The position numbers and the translations under genes are program-made. This document shows, piece by piece, positions 21,408 to 30,978 of a DNA stretch of 64,000 nucleotides (position 1 is the stretch's first letter; each line of letters starts with the position of its first letter). The DNA comes from Hemibagrus wyckioides. Taxonomy: Eukaryota; Chordata; Actinopteri; Siluriformes; Bagridae. The stretch spans positions 13,037,705 to 13,101,704 of the forward strand of contig NC_080726.1 of NCBI RefSeq assembly GCF_019097595.1, read 5' to 3'. The notes beneath the pieces are model-generated. The model was given only the letters and a program-made list of their open reading frames with translations, was not told the origin of the DNA and searched no databases.

Positions 21408-21830
21408 TCAAACCTCTTCCTCGTCATCAAACCCATATCTCTGTGGTGCTTTTAATGACTTCTTGTCCCTTAAGGTTCTTGGTCTCGTGCGCTCCCGTTC
21501 CAGCTGCTCCTCCAACGCTGTAACTGAATTTTGTAAGCGCTCTTCTAAATCTTCCAGCTGCTGCGCGAAATTACGAACACTATCCCTCACCTTCTGCTCT
21601 CTGGTGTCCCTCTGTCTCTTTATTGCATCTTCCCTTGGCTCTATGTACAGCACTCCTCTAACCTGTCTCTCTGGATCTTCTCGCCAGTATTCAGCACATG
21701 GTTGTTTTTCCGGTGGCCCTGTTGTCTTTTCTGTTCGGGATTGATGATACACACCCTGTTCCTCACTCATTGGTTCATCTCTTCCCATTCTTCCGGGAGC
21801 GTGGGAGGCGCTGTAGGCCCACTCGCACAC
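21408..21830 (-). pseudogene. gag: ERV Gag linker with coiled coil
   Basis: This open 140-codon frame is in phase with the capsid segment but ends in TGA just before it. It contains a predicted coiled coil (FAQQLEDLEERLQNSVTALE) and an acidic end (GFDDEEEV). By position it is the p12-like region between matrix and capsid. The upstream matrix part is in other frames, so gag is broken at least twice here. Confidence 0.55.
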
Positions 21831-22707
21831 GTTGAGATATATCTCTCAGCACTGTCCCCCACTGGTGTTGAGTGTGTGAACTCTTTTCCCTTTTGCAAAT
21901 ACTCTTCACTCTCTTTTTTTGCTCTTTGCAGTATCTCCTCTGCCTCCCCTTCTTCCTCATTTTCACTGTGATTTCCCCCTGTTTCTTTGCTCCTTCTAAT
22001 TTTTCCCTTAATTGGGTTTTCAACTGATATCTCCACGTCTTCCCATCCTGTCCAGTCGGCATAGCAGTCCGTTAAGGTTGGATACACTCCCACTTGTTCC
22101 CTGCCCAGTTGGGTGGTGGACAGTAGATTGGCGGTGGTCTTTCTATTTCTTTCTCCTCTCTACTCCACTCTTCTTCCTTCTTTATCGCTCGCTTCACCAC
22201 TTCTTCCACTTCTCTGACCTTCTTTCCTTCTCTCATGAACCATTCCAGAATCTCTAATCGCCTATACTTCTTTCCTCTGGATTTATCATCATCTTTGCAT
22301 GGCTTCCAGTGTCTCAGCATTTCTCTCACTTCTGAGCAGGCCTTTTCATCAAATGTTCCTTCCACCGGCCACTGCCATGTCCACTGAGTCCTGTCATGCC
22401 ATTTTCTCATACACTTCCTGACATACTTCTCATCAGGTTTGTGTTGCTCTATTATAATGTCAACTGGTGTAGGCTGTCTTCTCCCTTCACTCATGATGCA
22501 CCCCTGTTGTGCCCTGTATGCGCTACTTCTCTCTCCTGGATTCCTGTTGCCTTCTGACCACATCAGTGCGACGCTGATTCGTTTCACTGTCAAGCTCGGC
22601 CTTACTGGATTCTTTCTTATCTTCTCACCGAGCACATTGATCTTATCAATCAGCACTGACGTTGCAAAACCTCTTTCCCAATGTACGAGTCGCAGTTCTA
22701 CTGTCAC
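21767..22707 (-). pseudogene. gag: ERV matrix-like start of Gag, frameshifted
   Basis: Two overlapping frames (22072-22707 and 21767-22093) cover the gag start. A matrix-like segment has WHDRTQWTWQWPVEGTFDEK, and LEILEWFMREGKKVREVEEV follows. A late-domain-like PPPIYCPPP sits near the end of the first frame. The second frame adds an acidic linker (SENEEEGEAEEILQRA). An internal Met preceding EGRRQPTPVD is a likely gag start. No N-terminal MG myristoylation signal is visible at that start, which would be unusual for gamma-type Gag. Confidence 0.55.
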
Positions 22708-23164
22708 AGTCTACTGTCAATCCCAAACAATAGTTGTACTGGCTTGGTCTGGGCTGGAATAACTCTGCCAGGGGTTCGTCGTCCTCCTTATATGGGTCAC
22801 TGATGAAATCAAATATTGGGATGGCTACACTGCTGGGCTCAGGAGCGTCAACTAGTGCTCTCAATATAGGACTCAACAACTTGGGGCGCCAAATCTTCCT
22901 CAAGGCTTCGTACCAGTCTAAGTCAGGGAACGTTCTTTGTAAGGTGTACAGTCCGTCAAACTTTGTCAGGGCCCACAATTTATCTCTAATCAAATCTTCT
23001 GGCTGCCAGTGCTCTACTCCTTCTCTATCTTTATATGTCCGCTCATCCCAAAAGTGTGTGCGTATTCCCCTTGTTTCTATCTCCAAGTCTTGGCGAAAGG
23101 CCATACAGCTGAAGAAAACAGTAGTGCGCATGCAGTATATGGTGTCAATATAATAGTTCAACAC
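22646..23164 (-). CDS. ERV leader ORF 2 (up to 172 aa)
   Basis: An open frame lies upstream of gag, overlapping its 5' end by about 60 bp. A plausible start is the internal Met of MAFRQDLEIETRG. The protein is acidic with WQPEDLIRDKLWALTKFDGL, a W/Y-rich middle and ISDPYKEDDEPLAELF. I recognise no domain. Its place between the 5' LTR and gag is that of orfC in walleye epsilonretroviruses, but similarity is not evident. It could be the original gag N-terminus or a leader product. Confidence 0.5.
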   Translation of the reverse strand: MLNYYIDTIYCMRTTVFFSCMAFRQDLEIETRGIRTHFWDERTYKDREGVEHWQPEDLIRDKLWALTKFDGLYTLQRTFPDLDWYEALRKIWRPKLLSPILRALVDAPEPSSVAIPIFDFISDPYKEDDEPLAELFQPRPSQYNYCLGLTVDCDSRTATRTLGKRFCNVSAD

Positions 23165-23561
23165 TTCAATAAGGGTAATGTTGTATTATCTGGGTCACAC
23201 TTTTTACAATTCACTGAGTGGCCCAATAGAATGCAGACCCAAGTTTTAGGTGGATTTTTCCTGAGTATTCCCTTCTGCTGATTGCACAATATCCCTCCCT
23301 CGCTAAGCCTGCTTTCAGCCACTTTTGATTTCGTCCCAAGTCCACAAACCGTGTCTCTAGCCGCTGAACTCCTCAGCCTATTCATATGTACAACTCTTTT
23401 CCCTCACTTATTCTGTATGAAATTCCTCCTTCTAGGGGGGATGTCTCCGCTCTTACTCACTCTTTCTTGGCACAATGCCCCCGCACACACACACACACCT
23501 CTCCACCACTCCAGAAAGCACTGAATCTTTTTCCACACACACACACACACCCTTGTTCTTT

Positions 23562-23966
23562 TTAATTCTTCATCATCACCTGAGGGTCTACTGTTAAACT
23601 TCCTGCAATGAAACACTTCCACAACCTACGATCCTGCCCCAACTTCCACATGCTAATCCAAACTTCCGTGTATTGAGGACCTCTTGGGGTCATAGGCCAC
23701 ATTAAATTGACCCTAACCAGGAGTTTCCCAGCTTCCTTCCTCAACAACTCTAGTGCTGCCTCCGCGAACTCCCTTTCAAACCTATTTGGAAACCTATAGC
23801 CAATTCGCTTGAATGGTAGTGGACTGCTAAGACTTAGCTCTAATCCGCGAGTTTTTGCTCTTTCTGTGATAATATTGGGAATTTCCTCACTTAGTTCCTC
23901 CGGAACGGTAAAGTAAGCACTCACACGGTGTCGTCCCGTGTAGGCGGATACAAACACTTCCACCAT
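23562..23966 (-). CDS. ERV leader ORF 1 (134 aa)
   Basis: The first substantial ORF after the 5' LTR, 1.4 kb from it. It is open for 134 codons with a mixed charged and hydrophobic composition: AYTGRHRVSAYFTVPEELSE, a helix-like FEREFAEAALELLRKEAGKL, and EVWISMWKLGQDRRLW near the end. No signal peptide, membrane span or known domain is visible. It stays open although nearby gag is damaged, which hints at selection or recent age. Function unknown. Confidence 0.5.
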   Translation of the reverse strand: MVEVFVSAYTGRHRVSAYFTVPEELSEEIPNIITERAKTRGLELSLSSPLPFKRIGYRFPNRFEREFAEAALELLRKEAGKLLVRVNLMWPMTPRGPQYTEVWISMWKLGQDRRLWKCFIAGSLTVDPQVMMKN

Positions 23967-25321
23967 TCAGGAGCAGTAGTGTCCTTCGGTGTGCTACATC
24001 TTCACATGGACCCCATGGATGTCAAACCACACTTTCACATCAGTAGAGGGTGGAACAATTATACGAGCGACAGATACACGTATTCATCCAATTCAATGAG
24101 TGCACAACTAATTGAGATGAAACATTAGCTCACACTTGGCACTAGGTCCTCACTTACGATATGTGGACGCCCGCTTCACTATAAGATTTATTCTAAAGGC
24201 TATTCTGGTCCACACCATCACTACCCTTACTTTCCCTTCATTTCTCACGTAATGCACCTCTAAAACATATATATCAAACCTCAGTATGATTACATCCATG
24301 CACGGTGATTCCTTTACTCTCACAAAGACTTCTGCCTTATTTTTCCACTCTGTTGCAGTTCCTTTTCAACTTCAGCCCTATCATCCCCACCTGTTTCATA
24401 TATCACATTCCATATCAATGTGCATGCATGTACACACTGGTTTTCCTATAATCTCACAGTAATAGTGTTAGTAGACAAAAGGTTAATACAGTGCTATTTA
24501 CAGTGCGCACATCCAATCACCATTTATTTTCCTCATGCACTCACACTCACACAGCCCCTCGCACTCAACACACCCACACACTGCATGCAATACAATCAGG
24601 ACAGACAACAGAAAAAGGCCGACAGCAGGCCTCTCCTTATTCTTTATTTTTTCTTTATTTTCCTACCGCATGGATCCAGGACTTTTCTATTCAGCGCTTT
24701 TTCTCTTTATATTCTCTTTATTCTCTTATTTCTCTTACACCTAGATCCGGGATTTTTCACTATATTTCTCTTTTCTTCTCTTATTTCCTTTCACTACCAC
24801 CCGGATCCAGGAATTTTACTCTTCTCTTTTATCACCTGCTACTTGACACTTATTTTTCTTTTTCCAGTGACGGTGTTCACATTCACAGAACTTACTATTC
24901 TGCTACTAAACGCTCCGTTTGCGTCCAAATAAGGTCTTTTTCACAGGAATTTCTCTCATACCACCTGGAACCCACCAGGACTTTCGATCATACAGGCCTT
25001 TACACATTCATACATCTGACATCATCTAGTCTTTTCAATACAAAACATGCAATTTATCATGTCACTCTATGTGGTTTTAACTTACACTCACTCTGCCCCT
25101 CTACCTCAGTAGGTTGGAGCAGAGCTGATCCAACCCTGGGCTGAGCGCCTCCGCCACCCCAGACCACACACAACTAATGCAGAAATTCGGTTAAACAGGC
25201 TTCTGCCTTACCTCTGTCCTAGTTGGATCCCGTGTCTGGTCCGTGGGCGGCAGCCGCAGCCTCAGGTCCCGGGTCTGGGGCTCTGCTGTTCTCTCTGTGC
25301 CAATCTCGTTTTTTTTTTTAA
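23967..25321 (-). other. ERV leader without a clear gene
   Basis: This is the non-coding stretch between the primer site and the first leader ORF. The plus strand is pyrimidine-rich with CA repeats and three short repeats containing GATCC(A/G)GGA (about 24670-24810). Plus-strand ORFs here (for example 24491-25144) are low-complexity Phe/Leu-rich. They are best read as the antisense of a purine-rich leader. Packaging signals and a splice donor should lie here but were not identified. Confidence 0.4.
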
Positions 25322-25339
25322 ATCACGTCGGGGTCACCA
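25322..25339 (-). other. ERV primer binding site (tRNA-Trp type)
   Basis: The minus strand reads TGGTGACCCCGACGTGAT, which matches all 18 nt of the tRNA-Trp primer site known from Rous sarcoma virus. It lies 6 nt from the LTR end, a longer spacer than usual. Confidence 0.8.
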
Positions 25340-25345
25340 AAACAA

Positions 25346-26354
25346 TGTGGAATAAAAATTCTACTGTACTCACTACTAAAATCTGACTCCAGCTCCACAC
25401 TGACCTGACAGCTCAGTCTAAGTGAGACTCATAGTTAGTAAGGCCTCAAAACTAAATAAGCCAATCAAGCAGACTAGATGAATGCAGATAAGAGATTTTT
25501 ATTTTGTAATCAGCGCTGACACAAGAATTGAGATGCTCACGCATGAACGTCCCAACAACCTCTCTTCGGGGAACTCCAACTACAGCCTTTATATACATTT
25601 CCCTTATCTTCCCAATGCAACACGTCACTGGTTCTTTGCCTAGACAATCCCACCCATCTTTCTTTTTTAGACCTTTTAGATTCTTTTTTTACACCATTAT
25701 CTTTGAATTTACAACTTTTCAAATACCATTATAATTAAAACTTCCCTACATCATTATATTAAAAATTGGGCGTTTTCCGCCCCCACCAGTGGGATTGTCT
25801 TCGGCCTCACTCTTGCCAACACCTCATTCTTCTTCAGGAGACAGCATGGGTAAGTTCTCAGTCCTTCAGGGGCCAACACCCTTTCTTTTATTACACTCTA
25901 CACTTCACGACTTTTCTGATTTATCCGCTGTCTTCTACGTATGTACTCTAGATATTTCGCCTGGTACCACCATTGCCATCCAGCACGTGCTGCGTTTACT
26001 TCATGATGAGATCACTGCCGCTCCAGGTACCAGCGGAGCGAAGATTGACCATAATAATCTAGGGTGCACCTCTGCCATTGATTGGTCCAAGTTTGGAAAG
26101 CCTGGTACCGCAGAGAAGGCCTGCCAGACTGACATCATTGATACAACTATTTGTTCTTCAAAGCCCTTGCAGCCTGTGTGCAAGGCCCGTGACAGGCCAA
26201 AATGCCGTGTTAAACCTTATATTGTTCTTAAGCTCAAACGATGTAACGAATAAACCTTACCTGAGAACTCACTCCTGCTGTCCCCCGATTATTTCACACT
26301 ACATCAAACACACACCTCATACATATATCCTCATTTACAAAATTATCTCCCACA
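25346..26354 (-). repeat. ERV 5' LTR
   Basis: It begins TGTGGAATAAAAATTC on the plus strand and ends CTCCCACA at 26354, next to the GTCC duplication. Core promoter TATATAAAGG is at about 25586-25595 (minus strand). The outer 594 bp (U3) are unrelated to the other LTR's U3 by eye. Confidence 0.8.
25789..26253 (+). other. antisense ORF within ERV U3 (154 codons)
   Basis: The frame is open on the plus strand, antisense to the provirus, inside the U3 that only the 5' LTR carries. An internal Met gives MGKFSVLQGP, at a possible donor (ATGGGTAAGT). The tail is Cys/Lys-rich (CKARDRPKCRVKPY). I do not recognise it. Chance is likely at this length, though the composition is not low-complexity. Confidence 0.2.
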
Positions 26355-26358
26355 GTCC

Positions 26359-26474
26359 CCGGTAATAGGCCCCCGGGGTGGCATAGTTGGTTATTTTGAG
26401 TCATGAGTCAAATGTAAGCGTAGGGAGAAAGGGTGGTGTTATCTAAGCCCAGAGCCAAATCTAGTACCGCCACA
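26359..26474 (+). repeat. Gypsy 5' LTR, part 2
   Basis: CCGGTAATAGGCCCCCGG to CTAGTACCGCCACA continues the LTR exactly where part 1 stopped, as judged from the uninterrupted 3' LTR at about 32250-32367. Confidence 0.85.
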
Positions 26475-26476
26475 TT

Positions 26477-26494
26477 TGGCGTAGTCGGCAGGAT
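26477..26494 (+). other. Gypsy primer binding site
   Basis: TGGCGTAGTCGGCAGGAT begins with the TGG expected opposite a tRNA CCA end, 2 nt after the LTR. I did not identify the tRNA. Confidence 0.55.
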
Positions 26495-26634
26495 AACGGC
26501 TGGAGTTTTGATTCAGACCATGAGTTGACTTTGGTGTTTGTGTATATGTGTATTTTTTTTTTCTCTTGTTTGTTTGTGTAATTGGTCATTTTCTAACTGG
26601 TGGTGACTGTGTTGTGTTAACAGTGCGTTCAATC

Positions 26635-27558
26635 ATGGAGGACGAACTTCAGGCAATGAGAGATTTGGTGGCCCAGTTACAAGCAGATAATGAGAGACTG
26701 CGGCGGGATCGGGCGCCCGGTGAGACAGAGGCTGTCCAAAATTTAATGGTAGATCAGGGATTGGCATTGAAGAGTGGGTGGAAGAAGCTAAAGCATGTAT
26801 GCGTGTACGTAACGTGGTGGCCACTGATCAGGCCTTTTTCTTGTTTGATCATCTAGAGGGGGAGGCCCGAGAGGAGATTAAATATCAGTCGAATGCTGAT
26901 AAGAGTGATCCAGATAAAATAATCTTTGCCTTACGTGAGCTATATGGATGTGCAGAGTCATACATTGCATTACAAGAAGCCTTTTACTCACGTCGGCAAC
27001 ATGAGGGGGAAACACTATTAGAGTTCTCCTTGGCATTGCTACACCTGTTCGAGAAAGTGAAAAGCCATTCACCCTATCCTATTTCAAATGCGGATGTCAT
27101 TGTGAGGGATCAGTTTGTTGAATATGTCTCTGATAATGCTCTTCGGAGGGAGTTAAAGCAAGTCATACGATGTCAGCCTGCTGCAACGTTGTTAGAGGTC
27201 CGTGGGGAAGCGATTTGTTGGGAGAGAGAGGGGATGCCAGGCGGGACGAGAGGTCAGAGTCAGTCAGTACCTGTTCTAAGTGGGATACAGTATGGGGTAC
27301 AGGGAGGCTTGGGGTTAGGTCCAGTTGGTAGCGGGTCCTCGTCCGAATTGGGTGAGCTGCAGGAGTTGGTGCATCGACAGCAACAGCAGATTGATCAGCT
27401 TACTAGAGCCGTAGCCCGTAATCGCACCTCCTTTGTACAGGATCATTTGTCTCGTTCTGCTGCAGTGATTTGCAGGCGGTGCCAACAACCAGGTCATTTT
27501 GCCCGTGAGTGTGATGGTGAAAGATGTCCCCCTGGTCCCCAGGCGTGTCGGGTTGACT
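26635..27558 (+). pseudogene. Gypsy Gag, frameshifted
   Basis: The likely start is ATG 26635, opening with an N-terminal coiled-coil segment (EDELQAMRDLVAQLQADNE). A frameshift near 26760 moves the reading to the frame that runs to 27560. That part has a capsid-like region (LREVQ-type helices with LLEFSLALLHLFEKV) and a C-terminal zinc knuckle CRRCQQPGHFAREC (C-x2-C-x4-H-x4-C) that would bind genomic RNA. Gag assembles the particle in Ty3/Gypsy elements. It ends just where the protease should follow, but protease is absent. Confidence 0.75.
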
Positions 27559-28599
27559 GAAGTTCCAGCAGTGACTGCTCGTATCTCTTCTTGTGATGCC
27601 TCTGCTAGGTCAGTGGGGGAGCAAATTGAGGCAGTTGATTTAGGGGAGCTATCAGATGGAGATCAGGAGCAGGTTAGGGCCCTCCTTAGAGAGTTCCAAT
27701 GTGTGTTCTCAGCCCATGAAGGGGACCTGGGTTGTACTAGCCTCCTTTCGCATGAAATTCCCTTAACGGATGATGTTTCTGTTCGACAACGCTATAGACG
27801 GATTCCCCCATCAGAATATGAGCTGGTGAAGACTCATATTAGCCAGTTACTTGAAGCCCAAATCATTCGGGAAAGTTGCAGTCTATATGCCTCCCCAGTG
27901 GTGCTAGTCAGGAAGAAGGACGGTAGCCTCCGCTTATGCGTAGACTATCAGCAGCTTAATGCCAAAACGCATAAGGATGCTTTTCTGTTGCCTCGTATTG
28001 AGGAAACATTAGATTCCTTGACCGGGTCTCAGTGGTTTTCGACGCTAGATTTGGCTAGTGGATACAACCAGGTTCCAGTTTCTGAACCTGACCATCCTAA
28101 GACAGCTTTCTGTACTCCTTTTGGATTGTTCGAATGGAACCGTATGCCATTTGGTCTTTGTAACGCACCGGGTACCTTCCAACGCTTGATGGAGCGGCTC
28201 TTTGGTGACCAGCGACACCAGTCTGTTTTGTTATATCTGGATGACATTATTGTGTTTTTCTCATCAGTACAGCAACATCTACAACGTTTGAAGATGGTGC
28301 TGGGTCGTCTAAGAGATGCAGGCCTCAAGGTAAAATTGGCAAAGTGTGCATTTTTTCGAGAGGAGGTACAGTATTTGGGCCATGTAATTTCATCTCAGGG
28401 CATAGCAACAGATCCAAGTAAGGTGGAGGCTGTGGCCCAGTGGCCCCGTCCTAGGACTGTGTCAGAGTTGCGAACCTTTTTGGGTTTTGTTAGTTATTAT
28501 CGGCGCTTTGTGGAAGGTTTTGCGAAGTTGGCAACTCCACTGCACCAAGTTGTAGCTGAACTGATTAGGGGCAAGACCCTAAACGCAGGCAGGAATTGA
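27499..28599 (+). pseudogene. Gypsy reverse transcriptase
   Basis: This is a 366-codon frame. From residue 1 to about 35 it overlaps gag in another frame. RT blocks follow: RYRRIPPSEYELV, ASPVVLVRKKDGSLRLCVDY (residues 131-150), STLDLASGYNQV (first Asp), FGLCNAPGTFQRLM, and catalytic YLDD at about 246-249. The thumb has YLGHVIS and LRTFLGFVSYYRRF. It copies element RNA into cDNA. No DTG protease motif is seen between the gag zinc knuckle and the RT linker. The frame ends at 28599, where RNase H continues in another frame. Confidence 0.85.
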
Positions 28600-28937
28600 C
28601 GACAAGTTGGTCAGAGCAATGCGAGGCCGCGTTTCGGACATTAAAACAGAAGCTTACCACCGCTCCTGTATTAGCTTATGCAGACTTCACGCAACCGTTC
28701 ATTTTGGAGGTTGATGCCAGCCATACAGGACTGGGAGCAGTGCTTGTGCAGGAGGCTGACGGTAAGGTCAGACCTATTGCTTATGCTAGCCGTAGTCTTC
28801 AGCCAGCCGAGCGCAATACTGCCACCTATAGCTCTATGTGTCTGGAGTTTTTGGCTCTTAAGTGGGCCATGGCCAAAAAATTCTGTGAGTACTTGTGGGG
28901 CACAAGTGCATTGTACGCACCGATAATAACCCACTGA
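28596..28937 (+). pseudogene. Gypsy RNase H
   Basis: The frame continues the pol order with APVLAYADFTQPFILEVDAS (catalytic Asp), GLGAVLVQ, IAYASRSLQPAERN and the Glu-bearing LEFLALKWA. These are the usual Ty3/Gypsy RNase H blocks. The last part shifts frame near 28920, and its end (FVVQYRPGKTNQNADALSRL) is read in the next ORF. It would remove RNA from the hybrid during reverse transcription. Confidence 0.8.
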
Positions 28938-28988
28938 GTCATTTGGCTACAGCCAAGCTTGGGGCTACTGAGCAGAGGTGAGCAGTAA

Positions 28989-30237
28989 TTGGCTCCTTTT
29001 GATTTTGTGGTTCAGTATCGGCCAGGAAAAACTAACCAAAATGCAGACGCACTGTCACGGTTACATTCTGGTGAGGAGAGTAGTTCCTTGGGAGTGGTAG
29101 TTCCCGAGTTGCTGAGGCAAGCAGTTGCTGTAGAACCAGCTCAGGCATCCACAGTAAGGTCTATGCAGGCTTGGTCGAGTCAGTCTGTGCCTGAACTTAT
29201 GGTATTACAGGAGAGAGACCCTGACATAAGGGAAGCCCTAAGGTTTTGGCAGCGTGGACAACGTCTAGTGCCACACGAGCGGCAATCTCTTTCTAAGTCA
29301 GTGGTTATGCTCCTCAGGCAGTGGGATCGGTTGGTAGAGCGCGAGGGCCTGTTGTATCGCAGGGTACTTCATCCTGATGGTGGTGAAGTGGTGCTCCAGT
29401 TAGTGCTGCCAGCAACTTTACAGTCTGAGGTACTGACCCAGTTACATCAGAACCATGGACACCAAGGTACGGAACGTACCCTTGAGTTGGTCCATCAGCG
29501 GTGCTATTGGCCAGGTATGTCAGCTGATGTTGCCCGCTGGATTCAGGCGTGTGAGTGGTGTCAACAAGCTAAAGATGTGGCACCAGTTGCTCACAGTTAT
29601 ATGGGGCATTTGTTGGCCTCTCGCCCAAATGAGATAGTGGCCATTGATTTCACCCTGTTGGAGCCGTCCCAATTGGGGCAGGAGAACGTATTAGTGATGA
29701 CTGATGTTTTTAGTAAATTTACAGTGGCAGTACCCACTAGGGATCAGCGGGCTGAGACTGTAGCCCGTGTTTTGGTGGAGGAATGGCTTCAAGTTTGGTG
29801 TCCCTGGGAGGATTCATTCTGACCAGGGCCGTAACTTCGATTCCAATTTAATACAGCAGGTGTGTAGCCTCTATCAGGTGGGTAAGTCCCGTAGCACTCC
29901 CTACCACCTGGCTGGTAATGGTCAATGTGAGAGGTTCAATTGGACCCTGCATAATTTGCTTCGAACTTTGCCCACCGGAAGAAAGAGAGACTGGGCGTCT
30001 TGCCTAACGCAGGTGGTGTTTTGTTATAATACAACTCCACATCAGGCCACCAGTGAGTCTCCCTTCTTTTTGATGTTTGGGCAAGAACCAAGGTTGCCCA
30101 TAGATTTCCTGCTGGCTCGAGTCCAAGAGCCTGTGGCAGGTACAGTCCATCAATGGATGGTTGAACATCAGGCACGATTACAGGTTGCTATAGAGGGTGC
30201 TCGAGAACGGTTACAGGTGACTGCAAGTCGTCGTTAA
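28989..30237 (+). pseudogene. Gypsy integrase, frameshifted
   Basis: The N-terminal zinc site is visible at about residues 153-191 of the 277-codon frame (HQNHGHQG then CEWCQQAK, HHCC). The first catalytic Asp is in IVAIDF (residue 220). A frameshift near 29800 moves to the 29767-30237 frame, which carries the second Asp (HSDQGRNF, residue 19) and the Glu (NGQCERFN, residue 55) of the DDE triad. The two halves lie in different frames. The enzyme inserts cDNA into host DNA and cannot be made from this copy. Confidence 0.8.
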
Positions 30238-30256
30238 GGCTGGACATGATCAGCGG

Positions 30257-30904
30257 GTGAGGGAGTTACCATTAAGAGAGGGTCAATTGGTCTACCTACG
30301 AGACTATGGGGTTCGGGGTCGCCACAAGATCCAGGATCTGTGGAATTCCATGGTACATCAGGTGGTAAAAGCTCCTCAGAATGGTGGCTCGGTTTATACA
30401 GTGGCCCCAGTGGATGACCTGGGTAAGGTTTGTCATGTACATCGTACGGCCTTGAAGCCTCGAGTCCAGGGAAAGGCAGCATTAGGGAATACACCTGAGA
30501 TACAAATGAACTTGTCAGAATCACTAGGGACCGAGGTAGAACCAGAAGATGGGGATCTGGCCTATGTGGTGTCTGGGGCCCCATTACTGGCTCAGGAAGG
30601 TGCCATTGGGGGTAGGCTTCCCTCAGAGTCAGTAGAGGCAGTGTCTTTGGAGGATACTGAGCAGGCACCCCCAAGGGAAGGTAGCAGTAGTGATTCAGGT
30701 CTGTTACCTGCAGTCATAACTACTCCGTTAGGTCCCGTTAATTCAGTTGGTGTGGCCCCACGTCGAACCAGCCGAGTAGGTGCAGGTCAACATTCTAATG
30801 TGCATCATTTACCACGATCGGTAGGGAGCGGAGCCATCAGAGCTCCTGGTTCCCCTGTGCTAGAGTCCAATGCTGTGGTGGCTCTGTTTAGGCCTTGGGA
30901 TTAG
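30257..30904 (+). pseudogene. Gypsy integrase C-terminal region
   Basis: This 215-codon frame contains LREGQLVYLRDYGVRGRHKI, an AP.NGGSVYTV segment and VHRTALKP. These correspond to the GPY/F-like DNA-binding tail of Ty3/Gypsy integrases. A long low-complexity acidic and proline-containing extension follows to 30904. No chromodomain was recognised. It is separated from the catalytic domain by another frame change. Confidence 0.6.
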
Positions 30905-30978
30905 AGTGTGGGGATGAACTCATGTAACAACTGTATTGTTTCATCGCCGGGACGACGATGACAAAAGGGGAGGTAGAT

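Larger units (their letters stand above)
12366..26354 (-). mobile_element. endogenous retrovirus (gamma/epsilon-like) with extra ORFs
   Basis: A provirus of 13,989 bp sits in the Gypsy 5' LTR, with a 4 bp duplication GTCC at 12362-12365 and 26355-26358. Ends are TGTGG and CCCACA. The minus-strand order is 5' LTR (25346-26354), tRNA-Trp-type primer site, two leader ORFs, gag, pol (PR, RT, RNase H, IN), env, a post-env ORF, polypurine-like tract and 3' LTR (12366-13823). One CCHC knuckle, gag and pol in one frame across TGA, and a CX6CC transmembrane subunit are gammaretrovirus-like. The size and extra ORFs before gag and after env recall fish epsilonretroviruses. Gag and pol are broken; env is open. 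Confidence 0.85.

Noticed and set aside
24491..25144. 217-codon plus-strand ORF rich in Phe, Leu and Ser
   Set aside because: Low-complexity antisense of the purine-rich retroviral leader; no family pattern.
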